Shown: in pieces, positions 1 through 9,720 of the stretch
How the letters are laid out: the number at the start of each line of letters is the position of its first letter
Numbering within the stretch: the stretch's first letter is position 1
From: Dongshaea marina
GTDB taxonomy: Bacteria > Pseudomonadota > Gammaproteobacteria > Enterobacterales > Aeromonadaceae
NCBI RefSeq assembly: GCF_003072645.1
Contig: NZ_CP028897.1
Span: forward strand, 3,547,658 to 3,611,657
Direction: 5' to 3'
DNA: 64,000 nucleotides
Translations under genes and position numbers: made by a program
Notes under the pieces: generated by a model
Database searches by the model: none
The model's input: only the letters and a program-made list of their open reading frames with translations
Told to the model about the DNA's origin: nothing

Positions 1-245
1 GCCTGCTGACCTTCCAGCTTCACGCCTTTACCCGCAACGAATGCAGCGCCACCGTTAGAGAACTGGATGATCACAGGCGCCTTTACCTTAGCTGCAGATT
101 CCAGAACCGCGTTCACAGAGTCGGTACCAACGCAGTTTACTGCTGGCAGAGCAAATTTGTTCGCCTTCGCGATCTCAAAGACCTTCTGTACGTCTTCACC
201 AGTCAGTACGCCAGGTTTTACTACGTCAAAAATTTTCTGAGACAT
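1..245 (-). CDS. fbaA: Fructose-bisphosphate aldolase class II, N-terminal part (cut by window edge)
   Basis: This is the N-terminal 81 residues of class II (zinc-dependent) fructose-1,6-bisphosphate aldolase, the cytoplasmic glycolytic enzyme that cleaves FBP to DHAP and glyceraldehyde-3-phosphate. The translated start MSQKIFDVVKPGVLTGEDV and the later APVIIQFSNGGAAF segment are typical of the FbaA family. The gene runs off the left edge, so the zinc-binding histidines are not visible. The ATG is at 243-245. It lies downstream of pgk in the usual epd-pgk-fbaA order, but a hairpin with a U-tract (314-343) separates pgk from it, so it may also have its own promoter in the 106-base gap. Confidence 0.93.
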   Translation of the reverse strand, partial: MSQKIFDVVKPGVLTGEDVQKVFEIAKANKFALPAVNCVGTDSVNAVLESAAKVKAPVIIQFSNGGAAFVAGKGVKLEGQQ

Positions 246-313
246 TTTGTCGTCCTATTTCATTAGCTAACTAAATTCAGCCAGGCTACCGCTTGTTATG
301 CCATAGCCATCAA

Positions 314-343
314 CAAAAAGCGGGACGCCCCAAGGCTCCCGCT
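314..343 (-). terminator. Intrinsic terminator after pgk
   Basis: On the minus strand AGCGGGA pairs with TCCCGCT across an 11-base loop and is followed by CTTTTTG. It sits 9 bases after the pgk stop and before fbaA, so it probably reduces rather than abolishes read-through. Confidence 0.6.
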
Positions 344-351
344 CTTCAAAA

Positions 352-1515
352 TTAACCCTTGGCACGCTCTTCAAGAATCGCAACCGCTGGCAGCGTCTTG
401 CCTTCAACAAACTCGAGGAAGGCACCACCACCGGTCGAGATGTAAGAGATCTGATCCTTGATTCCGAACAGGTCGATCGCCGCCAGGGTGTCACCGCCAC
501 CCGCGATAGAGAAGGCATCAGACTCAGCGATGGCGCGACCGATGATCTCGGTACCACGACGGAAGTTTTCAAACTCAAACACGCCAACCGGACCGTTCCA
601 GATGATGGTCTTGGCGTTTTTCAGGATCTCAGCCAGCTGCTGGGCAGACTCATCACCCAGATCCAGGATCTCTTCGTTATCTGTTACTTCAGATACCTTC
701 TTAACGGTCGCAGGTGCAGACTCGGAGAACTCAGGTGCGGTACGAACATCTGAAGCCACAGGAATGTCACAGGTCTCCATCAGCTTCTTCGCTTCAGGGA
801 TCAGATCCGCTTCGTACAGGGAGTTACCCACGTTGTAACCGGAAGCCGCCACGAAAGTGTTAGAGATACCACCACCGACAACCAGCTGGTCAGCGATCTT
901 AGACAGAGACTCAAGTACGGTCAGCTTGGTAGAAACCTTAGAACCACCCACAACGGCAACCATTGGGCGAGCAGGGTTATCCATCGCCTTACCCAGAGCT
1001 TCCAGCTCACCAGACAGCAGAGGACCGGCACAAGCCACAGGTGCAAACTGAGCCACACCATAGGTAGAAGCCTGAGCACGGTGAGCGGTACCGAATGCAT
1101 CCATTACGAAGACATCACACAGAGCCGCGTACTTCTTGCCCAACTCCTCGTCGTTCTTCTTCTCACCCTTGTTGAAGCGAACGTTCTCCAGAACCACCAG
1201 CTCACCAGCGTTCAGCTCCAGGCCATTCAGGTAGTCCTTCTCCAGGCGAACTGGAGCTTCAACTGCATCCTTGAGGTAATCAACTACGGGCTGCAGAGAG
1301 AACTGTGCGTCATACTCACCTTCAGTCGGACGACCCAGATGTGAAGTCACCATCACTTTAGCACCGGCAGCCAGTGCTTTTTGGATGGTTGGCAGGGAGG
1401 CGACAATACGAGCGTCAGAGGTCACTTTTCCTTCTTTCACAGGTACGTTCAGATCAGCGCGGATCAGAACACGCTTCCCAGCAAGATCTAAGTCAGTCAT
1501 TTTAATTACAGACAT
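352..1515 (-). CDS. pgk: Phosphoglycerate kinase
   Basis: Phosphoglycerate kinase (387 residues, the normal length) transfers phosphate between 1,3-bisphosphoglycerate and ADP in cytoplasmic glycolysis. Visible signatures are the N-terminal [11 protein letters not shown] substrate-binding motif, the VTSHLGRP segment, the hinge region around [10 protein letters not shown], and the C-terminal nucleotide-binding GGGDT and TGGGAFLEF motifs. The ATG at 1513-1515 is preceded by AGGAC five bases upstream. The 60-base gap to epd and common strand indicate an epd-pgk transcription unit, the standard enteric and Vibrio arrangement. Confidence 0.97.
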   Translation of the reverse strand: MSVIKMTDLDLAGKRVLIRADLNVPVKEGKVTSDARIVASLPTIQKALAAGAKVMVTSHLGRPTEGEYDAQFSLQPVVDYLKDAVEAPVRLEKDYLNGLELNAGELVVLENVRFNKGEKKNDEELGKKYAALCDVFVMDAFGTAHRAQASTYGVAQFAPVACAGPLLSGELEALGKAMDNPARPMVAVVGGSKVSTKLTVLESLSKIADQLVVGGGISNTFVAASGYNVGNSLYEADLIPEAKKLMETCDIPVASDVRTAPEFSESAPATVKKVSEVTDNEEILDLGDESAQQLAEILKNAKTIIWNGPVGVFEFENFRRGTEIIGRAIAESDAFSIAGGGDTLAAIDLFGIKDQISYISTGGGAFLEFVEGKTLPAVAILEERAKG

Positions 1516-1575
1516 AATCAGTCCTCTATTATTTTCCAGAAATAAGGATTCTTTGGCCCTAAACCTCGAAGGCCA

Positions 1576-2589
1576 TCAGTTATTCGGCCTCATAAGAGCC
1601 AGGGTTGTATCTAACATCCGATTGGCGAACCCCCACTCGTTATCGCACCACAGCAGCAACTTCAGTAACCGGCCATCACTGACCCGGGTTTGCGTTGCAT
1701 CGACGATACAGGAGTGAGAATCGTGATTGTAATCTACCGAAACCAGAGGTTGATCCACATAGTCGAGGATCCCACGCAGCGGCCCCTGGGCTTGTTGCTG
1801 CAAGAGGTGGTTGACCTGGGTTTGGGTGACCGCCTGCTTCAAACAGACAGTCAAATCCATCGCAGTCACATTGACCGTGGGAACACGGACCGCGGTGGCT
1901 TCAAATTTACCCTCAAAGTGAGGCAGTATTCGCTCGATCCCTTTGGCAAGTCCGGTATTGACCGGGATCACCGAAACGCCTGCTGCGCGGGTGCGCCGCA
2001 GATCGGGATGATAGCTATCGATCACCTGCTGATCGTGCATCGCCGAATGAATGGTGGTGATGCTGCCACGCTCAATCCCAAATGCCTGATGCAGGGCTTC
2101 AATCGCCGGGATCACACAGTTGGTGGTACAGGATGCATTGGATACCAGCTTCTCATCACCGGTCAGCGATTGATGATTCACCCCATAGACAATGGTCGCA
2201 TCCAGATCGGAAGCACCCGGGTGAGAAAACAGCACCTTGGAGGCTCCGGCTGCCAAATGCAGCTCTCCATCGGCCCGCGACCCATAGATGCCGGTACAAT
2301 CGAGCACCAGATCAACGCCCAGCTCGCGCCAGGGCAGCACAACCGGATCGGCCTGGTTAAACAACTGGATGGAGTCTTGGGCGACTTTAAGGGTAGACCC
2401 CTCAAGTTCGACGGGGAAAGCAAAACGACCATGGGTGGAATCAAAGCGGGTAAGATGCGCCATGGCATCGAAGGGGGCGAGATCATTAATCGCAACAACC
2501 CGGATCTGCTGCTGACGATCAGATTCATAGAGCGCACGTAACACGTTGCGTCCTATTCGTCCATAGCCATTGATCGCGATTGTTATCAT
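1576..2589 (-). CDS. epd: D-erythrose-4-phosphate dehydrogenase
   Basis: A GapA-like NAD-dependent dehydrogenase that oxidises erythrose-4-phosphate to 4-phosphoerythronate, the first step of pyridoxal-5-phosphate synthesis. The protein starts [20 protein letters not shown], a Rossmann NAD site, and carries the catalytic-cysteine segment SNASCTTNC and the C-terminal [12 protein letters not shown] typical of the family. Assignment to Epd rather than GapA rests on position between tktA and pgk and on overall resemblance. The start at 2587-2589 follows AAAGGATCT; an upstream in-frame extension of 39 residues has no family support. Length is 337 residues. Confidence 0.92.
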   Translation of the reverse strand: MITIAINGYGRIGRNVLRALYESDRQQQIRVVAINDLAPFDAMAHLTRFDSTHGRFAFPVELEGSTLKVAQDSIQLFNQADPVVLPWRELGVDLVLDCTGIYGSRADGELHLAAGASKVLFSHPGASDLDATIVYGVNHQSLTGDEKLVSNASCTTNCVIPAIEALHQAFGIERGSITTIHSAMHDQQVIDSYHPDLRRTRAAGVSVIPVNTGLAKGIERILPHFEGKFEATAVRVPTVNVTAMDLTVCLKQAVTQTQVNHLLQQQAQGPLRGILDYVDQPLVSVDYNHDSHSCIVDATQTRVSDGRLLKLLLWCDNEWGFANRMLDTTLALMRPNN

Positions 2590-2674
2590 AGATCCTTTCC
2601 GGAAACATCCTACCAGTAGCGAAACCGTGTCAGGCTGGTCTGTCACGGCGCAGCCTATCCTAACAGATCCCGCA

Positions 2675-2704
2675 CCAAAAAATGAAGCGGGACGAGCCCG
2701 CTTC
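2675..2704 (-). terminator. Intrinsic terminator after tktA
   Basis: On the minus strand GAAGCGGG and CCCGCTTC form an 8-bp stem with a 5-base loop, followed by ATTTTTTGG. It lies 25 bases past the tktA stop and separates tktA from epd. Confidence 0.75.
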
Positions 2705-2729
2705 ACACTTCATTACATTTATTTACCGG

Positions 2730-4727
2730 TTAGCCCAGCAGAGACTCGGCAGTTTCAACCACATTTTCGACGGTGAAACCAAACTCTTTGAACAGTTGGT
2801 CGGCCGGTGCAGACTCACCAAAGGTATGCATACCGATGATTTTGCCCTCAAGACCCGCGAACTTGTACCAGTAATCCGCGATTCCAGCCTCGACCACCAC
2901 ACGCTTGGTGACCGCTGCAGGCAGGACTGATTCACGGTACTCTGGGGTTTGCGCGTCAAACTGATCCACAGACGGCATGGAAACCACGCGAACCTTACGA
3001 CCCTTGGCGGTCAGATCCTCATAAGCGGCAACCGCCAACTCAACCTCGGAGCCGGTTGCGATCAGCAACAGCTCAGGCTGGCCAGCACAATCCTTGAGGG
3101 TATAGCCGCCCTTGGCTACATCAGTCAGCTGCTCGGCACTACGCTCCTGCTGAGCCAGTCCCTGACGGGAGAAGATCAGAGAGGATGGTCCCTCTTTACG
3201 CTCAATGGCGTGCTTCCAGGCAACCGCAGTTTCAACCTGGTCACAGGGACGCCAGGTGCTCATGTTGGGCAGCAGACGCAGGGTTGCGGTCTGCTCAACC
3301 GGCTGGTGCGTTGGGCCATCTTCACCCAGACCAATGGAGTCATGGGTGTAGACAAAGATAGAGCGCTGCTTCATCAGAGCCGCCATCCGCAATGCGTTGC
3401 GGGCATACTCCATGAACATCAGGAAGGTACCGCCGTACGGGATAAAGCCACCGTGCAGTGCGATGCCGTTCATGATGGCTGACATACCGAACTCACGCAC
3501 CCCATAGTGCAGGTAGTTACCAGAGGCATCTTCCGGGGTGATCGACTGCGAGCTCTTATGGAAAGTCAGGTTCGATGGTGCCAGATCCGCAGATCCACCC
3601 ATCAGCTCGGTCAGGATCGCACCAAATGCATCCAGCGCATTCTGTGATGCCTTGCGGCTGGCGATCTTAGCAGGGTTTGCCTGAAGCTCTTCGATGAACT
3701 TCTGGGCTTCGGCCTGCCAGTTCGCCGGCAGATCACCTGCAATACGACGCTCCAGCTCTGTAGCCAGCTCAGGATGAGCGGCCTTATAGGCAGCCATCTT
3801 ATCGCTCCACTCCTGCTCCAGCTCAGCACCCTGGCTTTGGCCATTCCAGCCCTGGGCGATATCCGCAGGGATCACAAATGGAGCGTGCTCCCAGCCCAGC
3901 TCTTTGCGGGTTGCAGCAATCTCGGCATCACCCAGTGGCGCACCATGACAGTCATGGCTGCCGGCCTTGTTTGGCGAGCCAAAGCCGATGGTAGTCTGGC
4001 AGCAGATAAGGGACGGGCGAGTCGTTTCAGCTTTGGCAGCATCGATCGCTGCCTGGATCGCCTCTGCGTCATGGCCATCCACCACAGGGATCACATGCCA
4101 GCCGTACGCTTCGAAGCGCTTAGGCGTGTCATCACTGAACCAGCCCTCCACTTCACCGTCGATTGAGATGCCGTTGTCATCCCAAAATGCGATCAGTTTA
4201 CCCAGCTTCAGGGTTCCTGCCAGGGAGCAAGCCTCGTGGGAGATCCCCTCCATCAGACAGCCATCACCCATGAAGGCATAAGTGAAGTGATCGACCACCT
4301 CATGACCGACACGGTTGAACTGAGCCGCAAGAGACTTTTCTGCGATCGCCATGCCGACAGCATTAGTGATCCCCTGCCCCAGTGGACCTGTGGTGGTTTC
4401 AACACCCGGTGCATAGCCATATTCAGGGTGACCCGGAGTGCGGGAGTGCAGCTGGCGGAAGTTTTTCAGATCTTCGATAGAGAGGTCGTAACCGGAGAGG
4501 TGGAGCAAAGAGTAGAGAAGCATAGAGCCATGGCCGTTTGAGAGTACAAAGCGGTCACGATCTGGCCATTGCGGGTTGCTTGGGTTATGCCGCAGATTCG
4601 TACGCCACAAGACTTCGGCAATATCTGCCATCCCCATGGGCGCACCTGGGTGACCCGAATTTGCCTTTTGAACGGCATCCATACTCAACGCTCGAATCGC
4701 ATTAGCGAATTCTTTACGAGAGGCCAT
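2730..4727 (-). CDS. tktA: Transketolase
   Basis: Thiamine-diphosphate-dependent transketolase (665 residues) moves two-carbon ketol units between sugar phosphates in the non-oxidative pentose phosphate pathway. It has the substrate-binding [11 protein letters not shown] segment near the N-terminus, the ThDP motif GDGCLMEG followed later by WDDNGIS, and the pyrimidine-domain [18 protein letters not shown] segment. The start at 4725-4727 is preceded by TTGAGGAGATGCAG and gives the family-typical [18 protein letters not shown] 23-residue upstream extension is rejected. The position upstream of epd-pgk-fbaA is the conserved order. A strong terminator follows it. Confidence 0.97.
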   Translation of the reverse strand: MASRKEFANAIRALSMDAVQKANSGHPGAPMGMADIAEVLWRTNLRHNPSNPQWPDRDRFVLSNGHGSMLLYSLLHLSGYDLSIEDLKNFRQLHSRTPGHPEYGYAPGVETTTGPLGQGITNAVGMAIAEKSLAAQFNRVGHEVVDHFTYAFMGDGCLMEGISHEACSLAGTLKLGKLIAFWDDNGISIDGEVEGWFSDDTPKRFEAYGWHVIPVVDGHDAEAIQAAIDAAKAETTRPSLICCQTTIGFGSPNKAGSHDCHGAPLGDAEIAATRKELGWEHAPFVIPADIAQGWNGQSQGAELEQEWSDKMAAYKAAHPELATELERRIAGDLPANWQAEAQKFIEELQANPAKIASRKASQNALDAFGAILTELMGGSADLAPSNLTFHKSSQSITPEDASGNYLHYGVREFGMSAIMNGIALHGGFIPYGGTFLMFMEYARNALRMAALMKQRSIFVYTHDSIGLGEDGPTHQPVEQTATLRLLPNMSTWRPCDQVETAVAWKHAIERKEGPSSLIFSRQGLAQQERSAEQLTDVAKGGYTLKDCAGQPELLLIATGSEVELAVAAYEDLTAKGRKVRVVSMPSVDQFDAQTPEYRESVLPAAVTKRVVVEAGIADYWYKFAGLEGKIIGMHTFGESAPADQLFKEFGFTVENVVETAESLLG

Positions 4728-5245
4728 CTGCATCTCCTCAAATTGTAGTTTCTGACTGGGTGGAAAAATCAAATCGAAATGGTATCTCAAACCCAATTCT
4801 TTACCCGCAACCTTTTCGGTCTATCCACGCGGGTAGAGCATCTTTTCTGACGAGCTTCACAAAACATCGGCTCAGCCGGGGGCAATTATTACCGTCTGAG
4901 CTGCTGCTGGCAAGACTCGGCCTCCTTTATCTGAGCGCTTTATTGATCAGGGCTTCATTCAATCATGCCACAGCCGGACAAAACTGCTTTACTTAAGTAA
5001 CCCGGCCATATGACAAATTCAATCGCCTCTGGAAGCAGCTCATGAATTGTTGCTGCATCCAGAAAAAAATGAATCGCTTCATCAAACCTGGCTTTGAAAG
5101 AGTCAAATGAAGCATAAATGGCTGACAAATGGGCCAAAACATTATTCAATAGAACCTTTTGTTAACCGAATATCAACAAGTGAAGTGTAGATTTACTCAA
5201 AAGAGGACTGGCATTGTGAGCTCACCCTCACTAGAATAGCCATCC
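4728..5245. other. Divergent intergenic region tktA / metK
   Basis: About 500 bases between divergent tktA and the metK operator hold no convincing gene. It must contain the tktA promoter on the minus strand and the metK promoter on the plus strand, but neither has clear -35/-10 boxes by eye. A 64-codon TTG-started minus-strand ORF (4955-5149) has an AAGG upstream but no recognisable features. Confidence 0.5.
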
Positions 5246-5285
5246 AGAAGTCAATACAGCTAAACGTATCTACGGTTAGCTTTCT
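5246..5285 (+). promoter_or_regulatory. Tandem MetJ-box-like operator upstream of metK
   Basis: Five consecutive in-phase 8-mers resemble the MetJ box AGACGTCT: AGAAGTCA (6 of 8), ATACAGCT (5), AAACGTAT (6), CTACGGTT (4) and AGCTTTCT (5). The inner part, 5258-5281, is also an 11-bp-arm inverted repeat (AGCTAA...TTAGCT) with one mismatch. MetJ with SAM is known to repress metK through tandem boxes, and the placement 23 bases before the start codon fits. Binding itself is inferred. Confidence 0.6.
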
Positions 5286-5307
5286 ATACAGAATGATAGG
5301 TACTACC

Positions 5308-6459
5308 ATGGCAAAACTATTTACCTCTGAATCCGTGTCCGAAGGACATCCTGATAAAATCGCTGACCAGATCTCTGATGCCGTCCTCGACGCTATCCTG
5401 ACCCAGGATCCCAAGGCTCGGGTTGCTTGTGAGACCTTCGTCAAGACCGGCATGGTGCTGGTTGGTGGTGAAGTCACGACCTCTGCCTGGGTTGATATCG
5501 AGCATCTGGTTCGTGAGACAGTGACTGATATCGGCTATGTTCACTCGGATATGGGTTTTGATGCTGCCTCCTGTGCAGTACTCAATGCCATTGGTAAGCA
5601 GTCGCCGGATATCAACCAGGGTGTAGACCGTACCGACCCACGTGAGCAGGGTGCCGGTGACCAGGGCCTGATGTTTGGTTACGCCAGTGATGAAACCGAT
5701 GTCCTGATGCCAGCTCCGATCACCTACTCTCACCTGCTGGTTAAGCGCCAGGCTGAAGTACGTAAGAACGGTGTGTTGCCCTGGCTGCGCCCGGATGCCA
5801 AGAGCCAGCTGACCTTTGCTTACAATGATGATGGCAGTATCCAGGGCATCGATGCCGTGGTTCTCTCGACCCAGCACCGTGAAGATGTTCAGCAAGATGA
5901 GCTGGTTGAAGGGGTACAGGAAGAGATCATCAAGCCGGTTCTGCCTGCCGAGTGGTTAACGAAAGATACCAAGTACTTCATCAACCCGACCGGCCGTTTT
6001 GTGATCGGTGGTCCTATGGGTGACTGCGGTCTGACCGGCCGTAAGATCATCGTAGATACCTATGGCGGCCGTGCCCGTCACGGTGGTGGCGCATTCTCAG
6101 GTAAAGATCCATCCAAGGTGGATCGTTCAGCAGCCTATGCAGCTCGTTATGTCGCTAAAAACATTGTGGCTGCAGGTCTTGCCAAGCGCTGTGAAATCCA
6201 GGTCTCTTATGCGATCGGTGTGGCTGAACCGACTTCGGTACGGATCCAGACCTTTGGCACCAGTGTGATCCCTGAGGAGAAACTGGAGCAGATGGTTCGC
6301 GCTCACTTTGATCTGCGTCCTTATGGCCTCATCCAGATGCTGGATCTGGAGCGTCCAATCTATAAGGCTACCGCGGCCTATGGTCACTTCGGTCGTGATG
6401 AGTTCCCATGGGAGCGCACCGACAAGGCTGAACTACTACGCGCTGAAGCAGGTCTGTAA
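5308..6459 (+). CDS. metK: S-adenosylmethionine synthetase
   Basis: Methionine adenosyltransferase makes S-adenosylmethionine from methionine and ATP in the cytoplasm. The 383-residue protein begins [20 protein letters not shown] and contains the ATP-binding [12 protein letters not shown] and phosphate-loop [19 protein letters not shown] family signatures. The start at 5308 gives the normal N-terminus and has AGG seven bases upstream; an ATG five codons earlier lacks support. Likely controlled by MetJ through the operator just upstream. A strong terminator follows directly. Confidence 0.97.
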   Translation: MAKLFTSESVSEGHPDKIADQISDAVLDAILTQDPKARVACETFVKTGMVLVGGEVTTSAWVDIEHLVRETVTDIGYVHSDMGFDAASCAVLNAIGKQSPDINQGVDRTDPREQGAGDQGLMFGYASDETDVLMPAPITYSHLLVKRQAEVRKNGVLPWLRPDAKSQLTFAYNDDGSIQGIDAVVLSTQHREDVQQDELVEGVQEEIIKPVLPAEWLTKDTKYFINPTGRFVIGGPMGDCGLTGRKIIVDTYGGRARHGGGAFSGKDPSKVDRSAAYAARYVAKNIVAAGLAKRCEIQVSYAIGVAEPTSVRIQTFGTSVIPEEKLEQMVRAHFDLRPYGLIQMLDLERPIYKATAAYGHFGRDEFPWERTDKAELLRAEAGL

Positions 6460-6465
6460 TGATTC

Positions 6466-6494
6466 GAGGGGGCGGATGCCCCCTCTTTTATTTG
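6466..6494 (+). terminator. Intrinsic terminator after metK
   Basis: GAGGGGGC and GCCCCCTC form a perfect 8-bp stem with loop GGAT, then TTTTATTT. It starts 6 bases after the metK stop. Confidence 0.9.
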
Positions 6495-6526
6495 CTCTTA
6501 AACGCCACCCAATCCGGGCAACGGCA

Positions 6527-6976
6527 TCAGTCTCTGCGAAGGGTGTCATAGTTAAGCCGTGCTAACTCGTCCCGACACCAGGCGATCGCCTCCTGCTCAT
6601 CCTCAAAATAACGCACCTTAAGCTGAGAGTCGCCAATACCAACCGTATACTCTCTCGCCACCATCTTCTGCATCTGCTTGAGTTCGATATTTGGCAAAAT
6701 GGCGTGCACACGCAAATTCAACCCAATAAGTTGATGGACCCCCTCGTGGAAAAATTCCACCAGCTCCGGAGATCCCAGCTCCCAGCGCCGCATATCCGCG
6801 ATGCCGGCCCAGGGCTTATCCATCAGATGATCTTTCACCAGCTGCAGCTGTTCATCCACTAGAGCATGCGCCGTTAGCATATTCCAGGCACCACACATCC
6901 TTACCAGATGAATACGCTCATCGTAATGGGATCTATCGATGAGATAACTACCATGCCCACTTTGCTGATAAACCAT
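6527..6976 (-). CDS. SpoIIAA/SEC14-like (STAS-fold) protein of unknown role
   Basis: A 149-residue soluble protein. The layout resembles the SpoIIAA-like STAS/SEC14 family: an early GHGSYLID strand, a central AGIADMRRWE strand, and a terminal YFEDEQEAIAWC segment like the family's closing helix. No catalytic motif is visible. I chose the ATG at 6974-6976 because GGAG lies eight bases upstream; an ATG 13 codons earlier has no good ribosome site. It stands alone between the metK terminator and the first repeat array. A second, unrelated-looking member of the same broad family is at 58254-58619. Family assignment is moderate, function unknown. Confidence 0.6.
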   Translation of the reverse strand: MVYQQSGHGSYLIDRSHYDERIHLVRMCGAWNMLTAHALVDEQLQLVKDHLMDKPWAGIADMRRWELGSPELVEFFHEGVHQLIGLNLRVHAILPNIELKQMQKMVAREYTVGIGDSQLKVRYFEDEQEAIAWCRDELARLNYDTLRRD

Positions 6977-7125
6977 TCCCCACTCCAAGATGGTGCTCGT
7001 CCATCTACTGATCATTATAGTTGTGCGCGAATCGTCTTTATGAAGCTAGCATAAGGGAATCAGGACTTACCTTGATCTGGCACCGGATCTGGATTTGCTT
7101 TTTATATATCCTGCGGATGACTTTT

Positions 7126-7678
7126 TGTGGCTACCGCCACAGGTGTCGGGGGTGCCCGACGGCACATTACTTTTGTATCGCCAAAAGTAATCAAAAACTC
7201 CCTTCGCGTGATGCATTTATCATCCCTGATAAACTCCCCCAGCTCGATATCCTATCTCGCGTTTCGTGACTCTGGGAGTCACTTCACCCCTCCATCAAGC
7301 TACGGAGCTCGCCGATTATCATCCCTGATAATCCTACCAGCTCGGTAACCCTACCTCGCGTTTCATTGCTCCGGGAGCAATTCCACCCTGCCTCGAAAAC
7401 AAAAATAGTGGATTTATCGTTCGCATCGGCGCTCGCTCACGGGGAATACTTCCCCTTTGATTCGTGCCTGAAAATCATAATGCGAGTGAAGCCGAATGGC
7501 AGGATGCCATGAGTGCATAGCCACGCCAAGGACGGCGTGTCTATGCTTGAGCTTCAAGGAGTAAGTGATTTTCAGGATCTTCACGAATCGAGGGGCACCC
7601 TCGGGGTTGTTAGGGGGACTGGGTGAGCAGTCCCCCTAACCCGTAGTCCGCGGCCGGACAATTGTGCCAAAGGCACAA
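7126..7678 (+). repeat. Multi-hairpin repeat element I (array A)
   Basis: First of seven related elements. It opens with three ordered hairpins: H1 TGTGGC-tacc-GCCACA (7126-7141), H2 GTCGGG-ggtg-CCCGAC (7145-7160) and H3 TTACTTTTG/CAAAAGTAA (7167-7190). Its centre is a long imperfect palindrome, 7459-7589, with outer arms GATTCGTG/CACGAATC and CTGAAAATCA/TGATTTTCAG and inner arms at 7515-7527/7534-7546. It closes with the mirror set: H3' 13-bp stem (7609-7640), a TCCG/CGGA hairpin, and H1' TTGTGCC-aaa-GGCACAA (7662-7678). No coding potential is seen. Element V at 19642-20125 is a close copy. Confidence 0.8.
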
Positions 7679-7731
7679 AAGTGCTGACCGCAAGTCAAAC
7701 CAGGTCGATCTTTATCCTGCGGATAGCTATT

Positions 7732-8191
7732 TGTGGCTATCGCCACAGAAATGTCGGGGCGCCCGACAGCGAGCAAAGGGGCAAAACGCCTTTCCCCTTT
7801 GCAATCCCCTAGCGCCCCGAGTCTCGCTGAATCCTCGCCTCCCCTAAGGATCATGGCACCGCTTAGACATCACGTCCATGTGATGACTAAGCTCTCGCGA
7901 TATCCCTATCGCTCAACCTTAATCCTTAACGGTTCGCCTCGGCGCTCGCTAACGGGGTTTAAACTCTCCTTTGATTCGCACCGAAGGGTCACGTTGGTGT
8001 TTGAGATTGAAGGATATGGATATCCTGAAAGCAGGGTCGAGCCATGGATGGCCCGTTTCTGCGTATCTCATAAAACCAGTGGCTCTGAGGATCAACGCGA
8101 ATCGAGGGGCACCCTCGGGTTGTTAGGGGAACTGGGTGAGCAGTTCCCCTAACCCGTAGTCCGCGGCCGGACAATTGTGCCGCAGGCACAA
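7732..8191 (+). repeat. Multi-hairpin repeat element II (array A)
   Basis: Same architecture as element I. H1 is TGTGGC-tatc-GCCACA (7732-7747), H2 is TGTCGGG-gcg-CCCGACA (7752-7768), and H3 is a different stem, GCAAAGGGG...CCCCTTTGC, just after. The 3' set contains H3' at 8122-8153, with one paired change relative to element I (G-C to A-T), and H1' TTGTGCC-gca-GGCACAA (8175-8191). The outer palindrome arms here are GATTCGC/GCGAATC with a different interior. The body resembles element IV. The spacer from element I includes the recurring TATCCTGCGGAT leader. Confidence 0.8.
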
Positions 8192-8270
8192 AAAAGCTGA
8201 CCTCAGGTCAAATCATTGAAGTTTGCTTTGTCCCAATAGCTAACTTTTTATATATCCTGCGGATGACTGT

Positions 8271-8535
8271 TTGCCACTTCGTGGCAATTGTCGGTCTCGC
8301 CCGACCGGCGAGTCACTTTTCTGTCAAGAAAAGTAACCAAAAGTTCGCTCCGCGCTGCGAGTCCCTCCGCAGAGCTGCGCCCCTCGGCATCCTGCCTCGA
8401 CAGGGACAAGCTATAACTTTCAACTGCTCACTATAGAGCTAACCATGGGGAGGCTTCCCTTAGATTTGCGCCGAAGGCACAAAGAGCAATCTCAAAAAGC
8501 TATATTGAACTTGCGTAGCCTCGCGGTGAGGCTAC
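8271..8535 (+). repeat. Multi-hairpin repeat element III (array A, shortened)
   Basis: Leader TATATCCTGCGGATGACTG is followed by H1 TTGCCAC-ttc-GTGGCAA (8271-8287), H2 GTCGG/CCGAC (8290-8305) and H3 ACTTTTC/GAAAAGT (8315-8334). The body carries the CCGCGCTGCGAGTCC segment also found in element V. The 3' end is less like the others; an 8-bp hairpin GTAGCCTC/GAGGCTAC (8515-8535) occupies the H1' position, though it could instead belong to the neighbouring small gene. Boundaries on the right are uncertain. Confidence 0.6.
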
Positions 8536-8546
8536 AAACGGAAACG

Positions 8547-8744
8547 TTACTTCTCTTTTGAGTCCAGGTAGGTAAGAAACTCATCTCTGGGATGGACCCG
8601 GAAAACCACCCGCTCCGCCTCATCCAATGAGATCCTAAGATACTGCCTGGCCGAGCGGATCACTCCCGGCTTCCCTTCGTAAAGGACCTTAGCTCCCCGG
8701 TAAGCGGGAACGCCATACCTGTCCCTCACCGTTTTCATGCTCAT
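8547..8744 (-). CDS. Small conserved-looking hypothetical protein
   Basis: A 65-residue protein, start ATG at 8742-8744 with AAGGA six bases upstream. The pattern (a short basic start, RYGVPAYRGAKVLYEGKPGVI, then strands and a terminal HPRDEFLTYLD) suggests a small beta-barrel of the SH3/KOW type, as in small phage-associated proteins. That fold is inferred from pattern only. It abuts repeat array A on its 3' side. No partner gene or function can be named. Confidence 0.55.
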   Translation of the reverse strand: MSMKTVRDRYGVPAYRGAKVLYEGKPGVIRSARQYLRISLDEAERVVFRVHPRDEFLTYLDSKEK

Positions 8745-8922
8745 ATCATTCCTTATTTTTTATCGGGATAAGATGATCTCCGCCCCGCTGATTGAAGCAT
8801 CTCGTCCCACAACACGCTCATAAGTATGTTATATCACCAAGAATCACTCAAAAAGCGACCAGGGAGCTCCTAAAAGCTCGCCGTTGCGGGTCTTGGTAAA
8901 TAAAGCCCTGGCGGGCCAAGAG

Positions 8923-9576
8923 TCAGCCTGTGACATCCCACAGCGGAATATGTAAAAACGCAGCCAACCTCTGAGCATCATGGCGAATAAGCCTCAGATT
9001 GCCATGATCCACAACATTCAGACGACTTGCATCCCTAAGTACCAGGTTCAACTCGTAGCTAAAACTTCCACTACTACCACTGTCTGTATTCGAGCGGCAA
9101 TACTCCCTGAGGAGTTGGATGGCGTGAATATCCCGTAGGGCACAGCTCTCTTTCACCCTCTCCTGCTCTCCAAGCCTTGGCTGCCGCCGCCCCTTCCAGT
9201 AATATCCGGCATCCAGATCGAAGACCCTGGGCAAGCTCCAGCTACGCAGAATAAGCACGCCTACGGCGAAAAATATTGTCCCAAAAGGCAGCCCAAAATA
9301 GATGAGCTCCTGCCCTATGATCGCCGATGTCATCCAGGCGATAATTCCAACCGCAATAAATACCAGAGCAAACAGCCGTGCCGAGCTACGGATCCTGAAC
9401 TCATAACGGGCCAATGAGACTTGCCTCAGGTTATGAGTCGCAAAATTGGTTCCTCCTGGTTTGAGCGGACTCCAGGCGGTCTGCATCGCCACCTCATCTT
9501 CAAAGCAGGACGGATCAAACGACAATCCTCCCGATCCCCGGCTCGTTAACTCGCGGATCTTATCGCGAAGTGGCAT
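8923..9576 (-). CDS. Hypothetical membrane protein with two transmembrane segments
   Basis: A 217-residue protein with a soluble N-terminus of about 65 residues, two adjacent hydrophobic segments (around ARLFALVFIAVGIIAW and LIYFGLPFGTIFFAVGVLIL), and a C-terminal soluble domain ending LAAFLHIPLWDVTG. The C-terminal half, with ELNLVLRDASRLNVVDHG, looks like a membrane-attached PH-like sensor, but I do not recognise a named family. I chose the ATG at 9574-9576, which has GGAG eight bases upstream, over a TTG two codons earlier. No operon partner. Confidence 0.6.
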   Translation of the reverse strand: MPLRDKIRELTSRGSGGLSFDPSCFEDEVAMQTAWSPLKPGGTNFATHNLRQVSLARYEFRIRSSARLFALVFIAVGIIAWMTSAIIGQELIYFGLPFGTIFFAVGVLILRSWSLPRVFDLDAGYYWKGRRQPRLGEQERVKESCALRDIHAIQLLREYCRSNTDSGSSGSFSYELNLVLRDASRLNVVDHGNLRLIRHDAQRLAAFLHIPLWDVTG

Positions 9577-9720
9577 AGGCAACTCTCCCTGGCTAATCCT
9601 TCCTCCAGTCTACTCCTTGATATTTAACCCTGTGAAGCCTCTTGGGTACAAGCGTTATCCGTAACTCACAGGCCTCTCATTAGCTACACTTAGGGAAGAA
9701 AATCTCAGGAGAGCGATACC

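Noticed and set aside
4955-5149. 64-codon TTG-started ORF upstream of tktA
   Set aside because: There is an AAGG before the TTG, but no recognisable family, and it occupies the promoter region of tktA; support is too thin.
7040-8546. Repeats considered as a CRISPR array
   Set aside because: Units are hundreds of bases long with internal hairpins; there are no short regular repeats with unique spacers and no cas genes.
7016-8546. ORFs of 60-140 codons inside repeat array A
   Set aside because: They lie on both strands, read through hairpin stems, lack ribosome sites and are interrupted differently in other copies of the same repeat.
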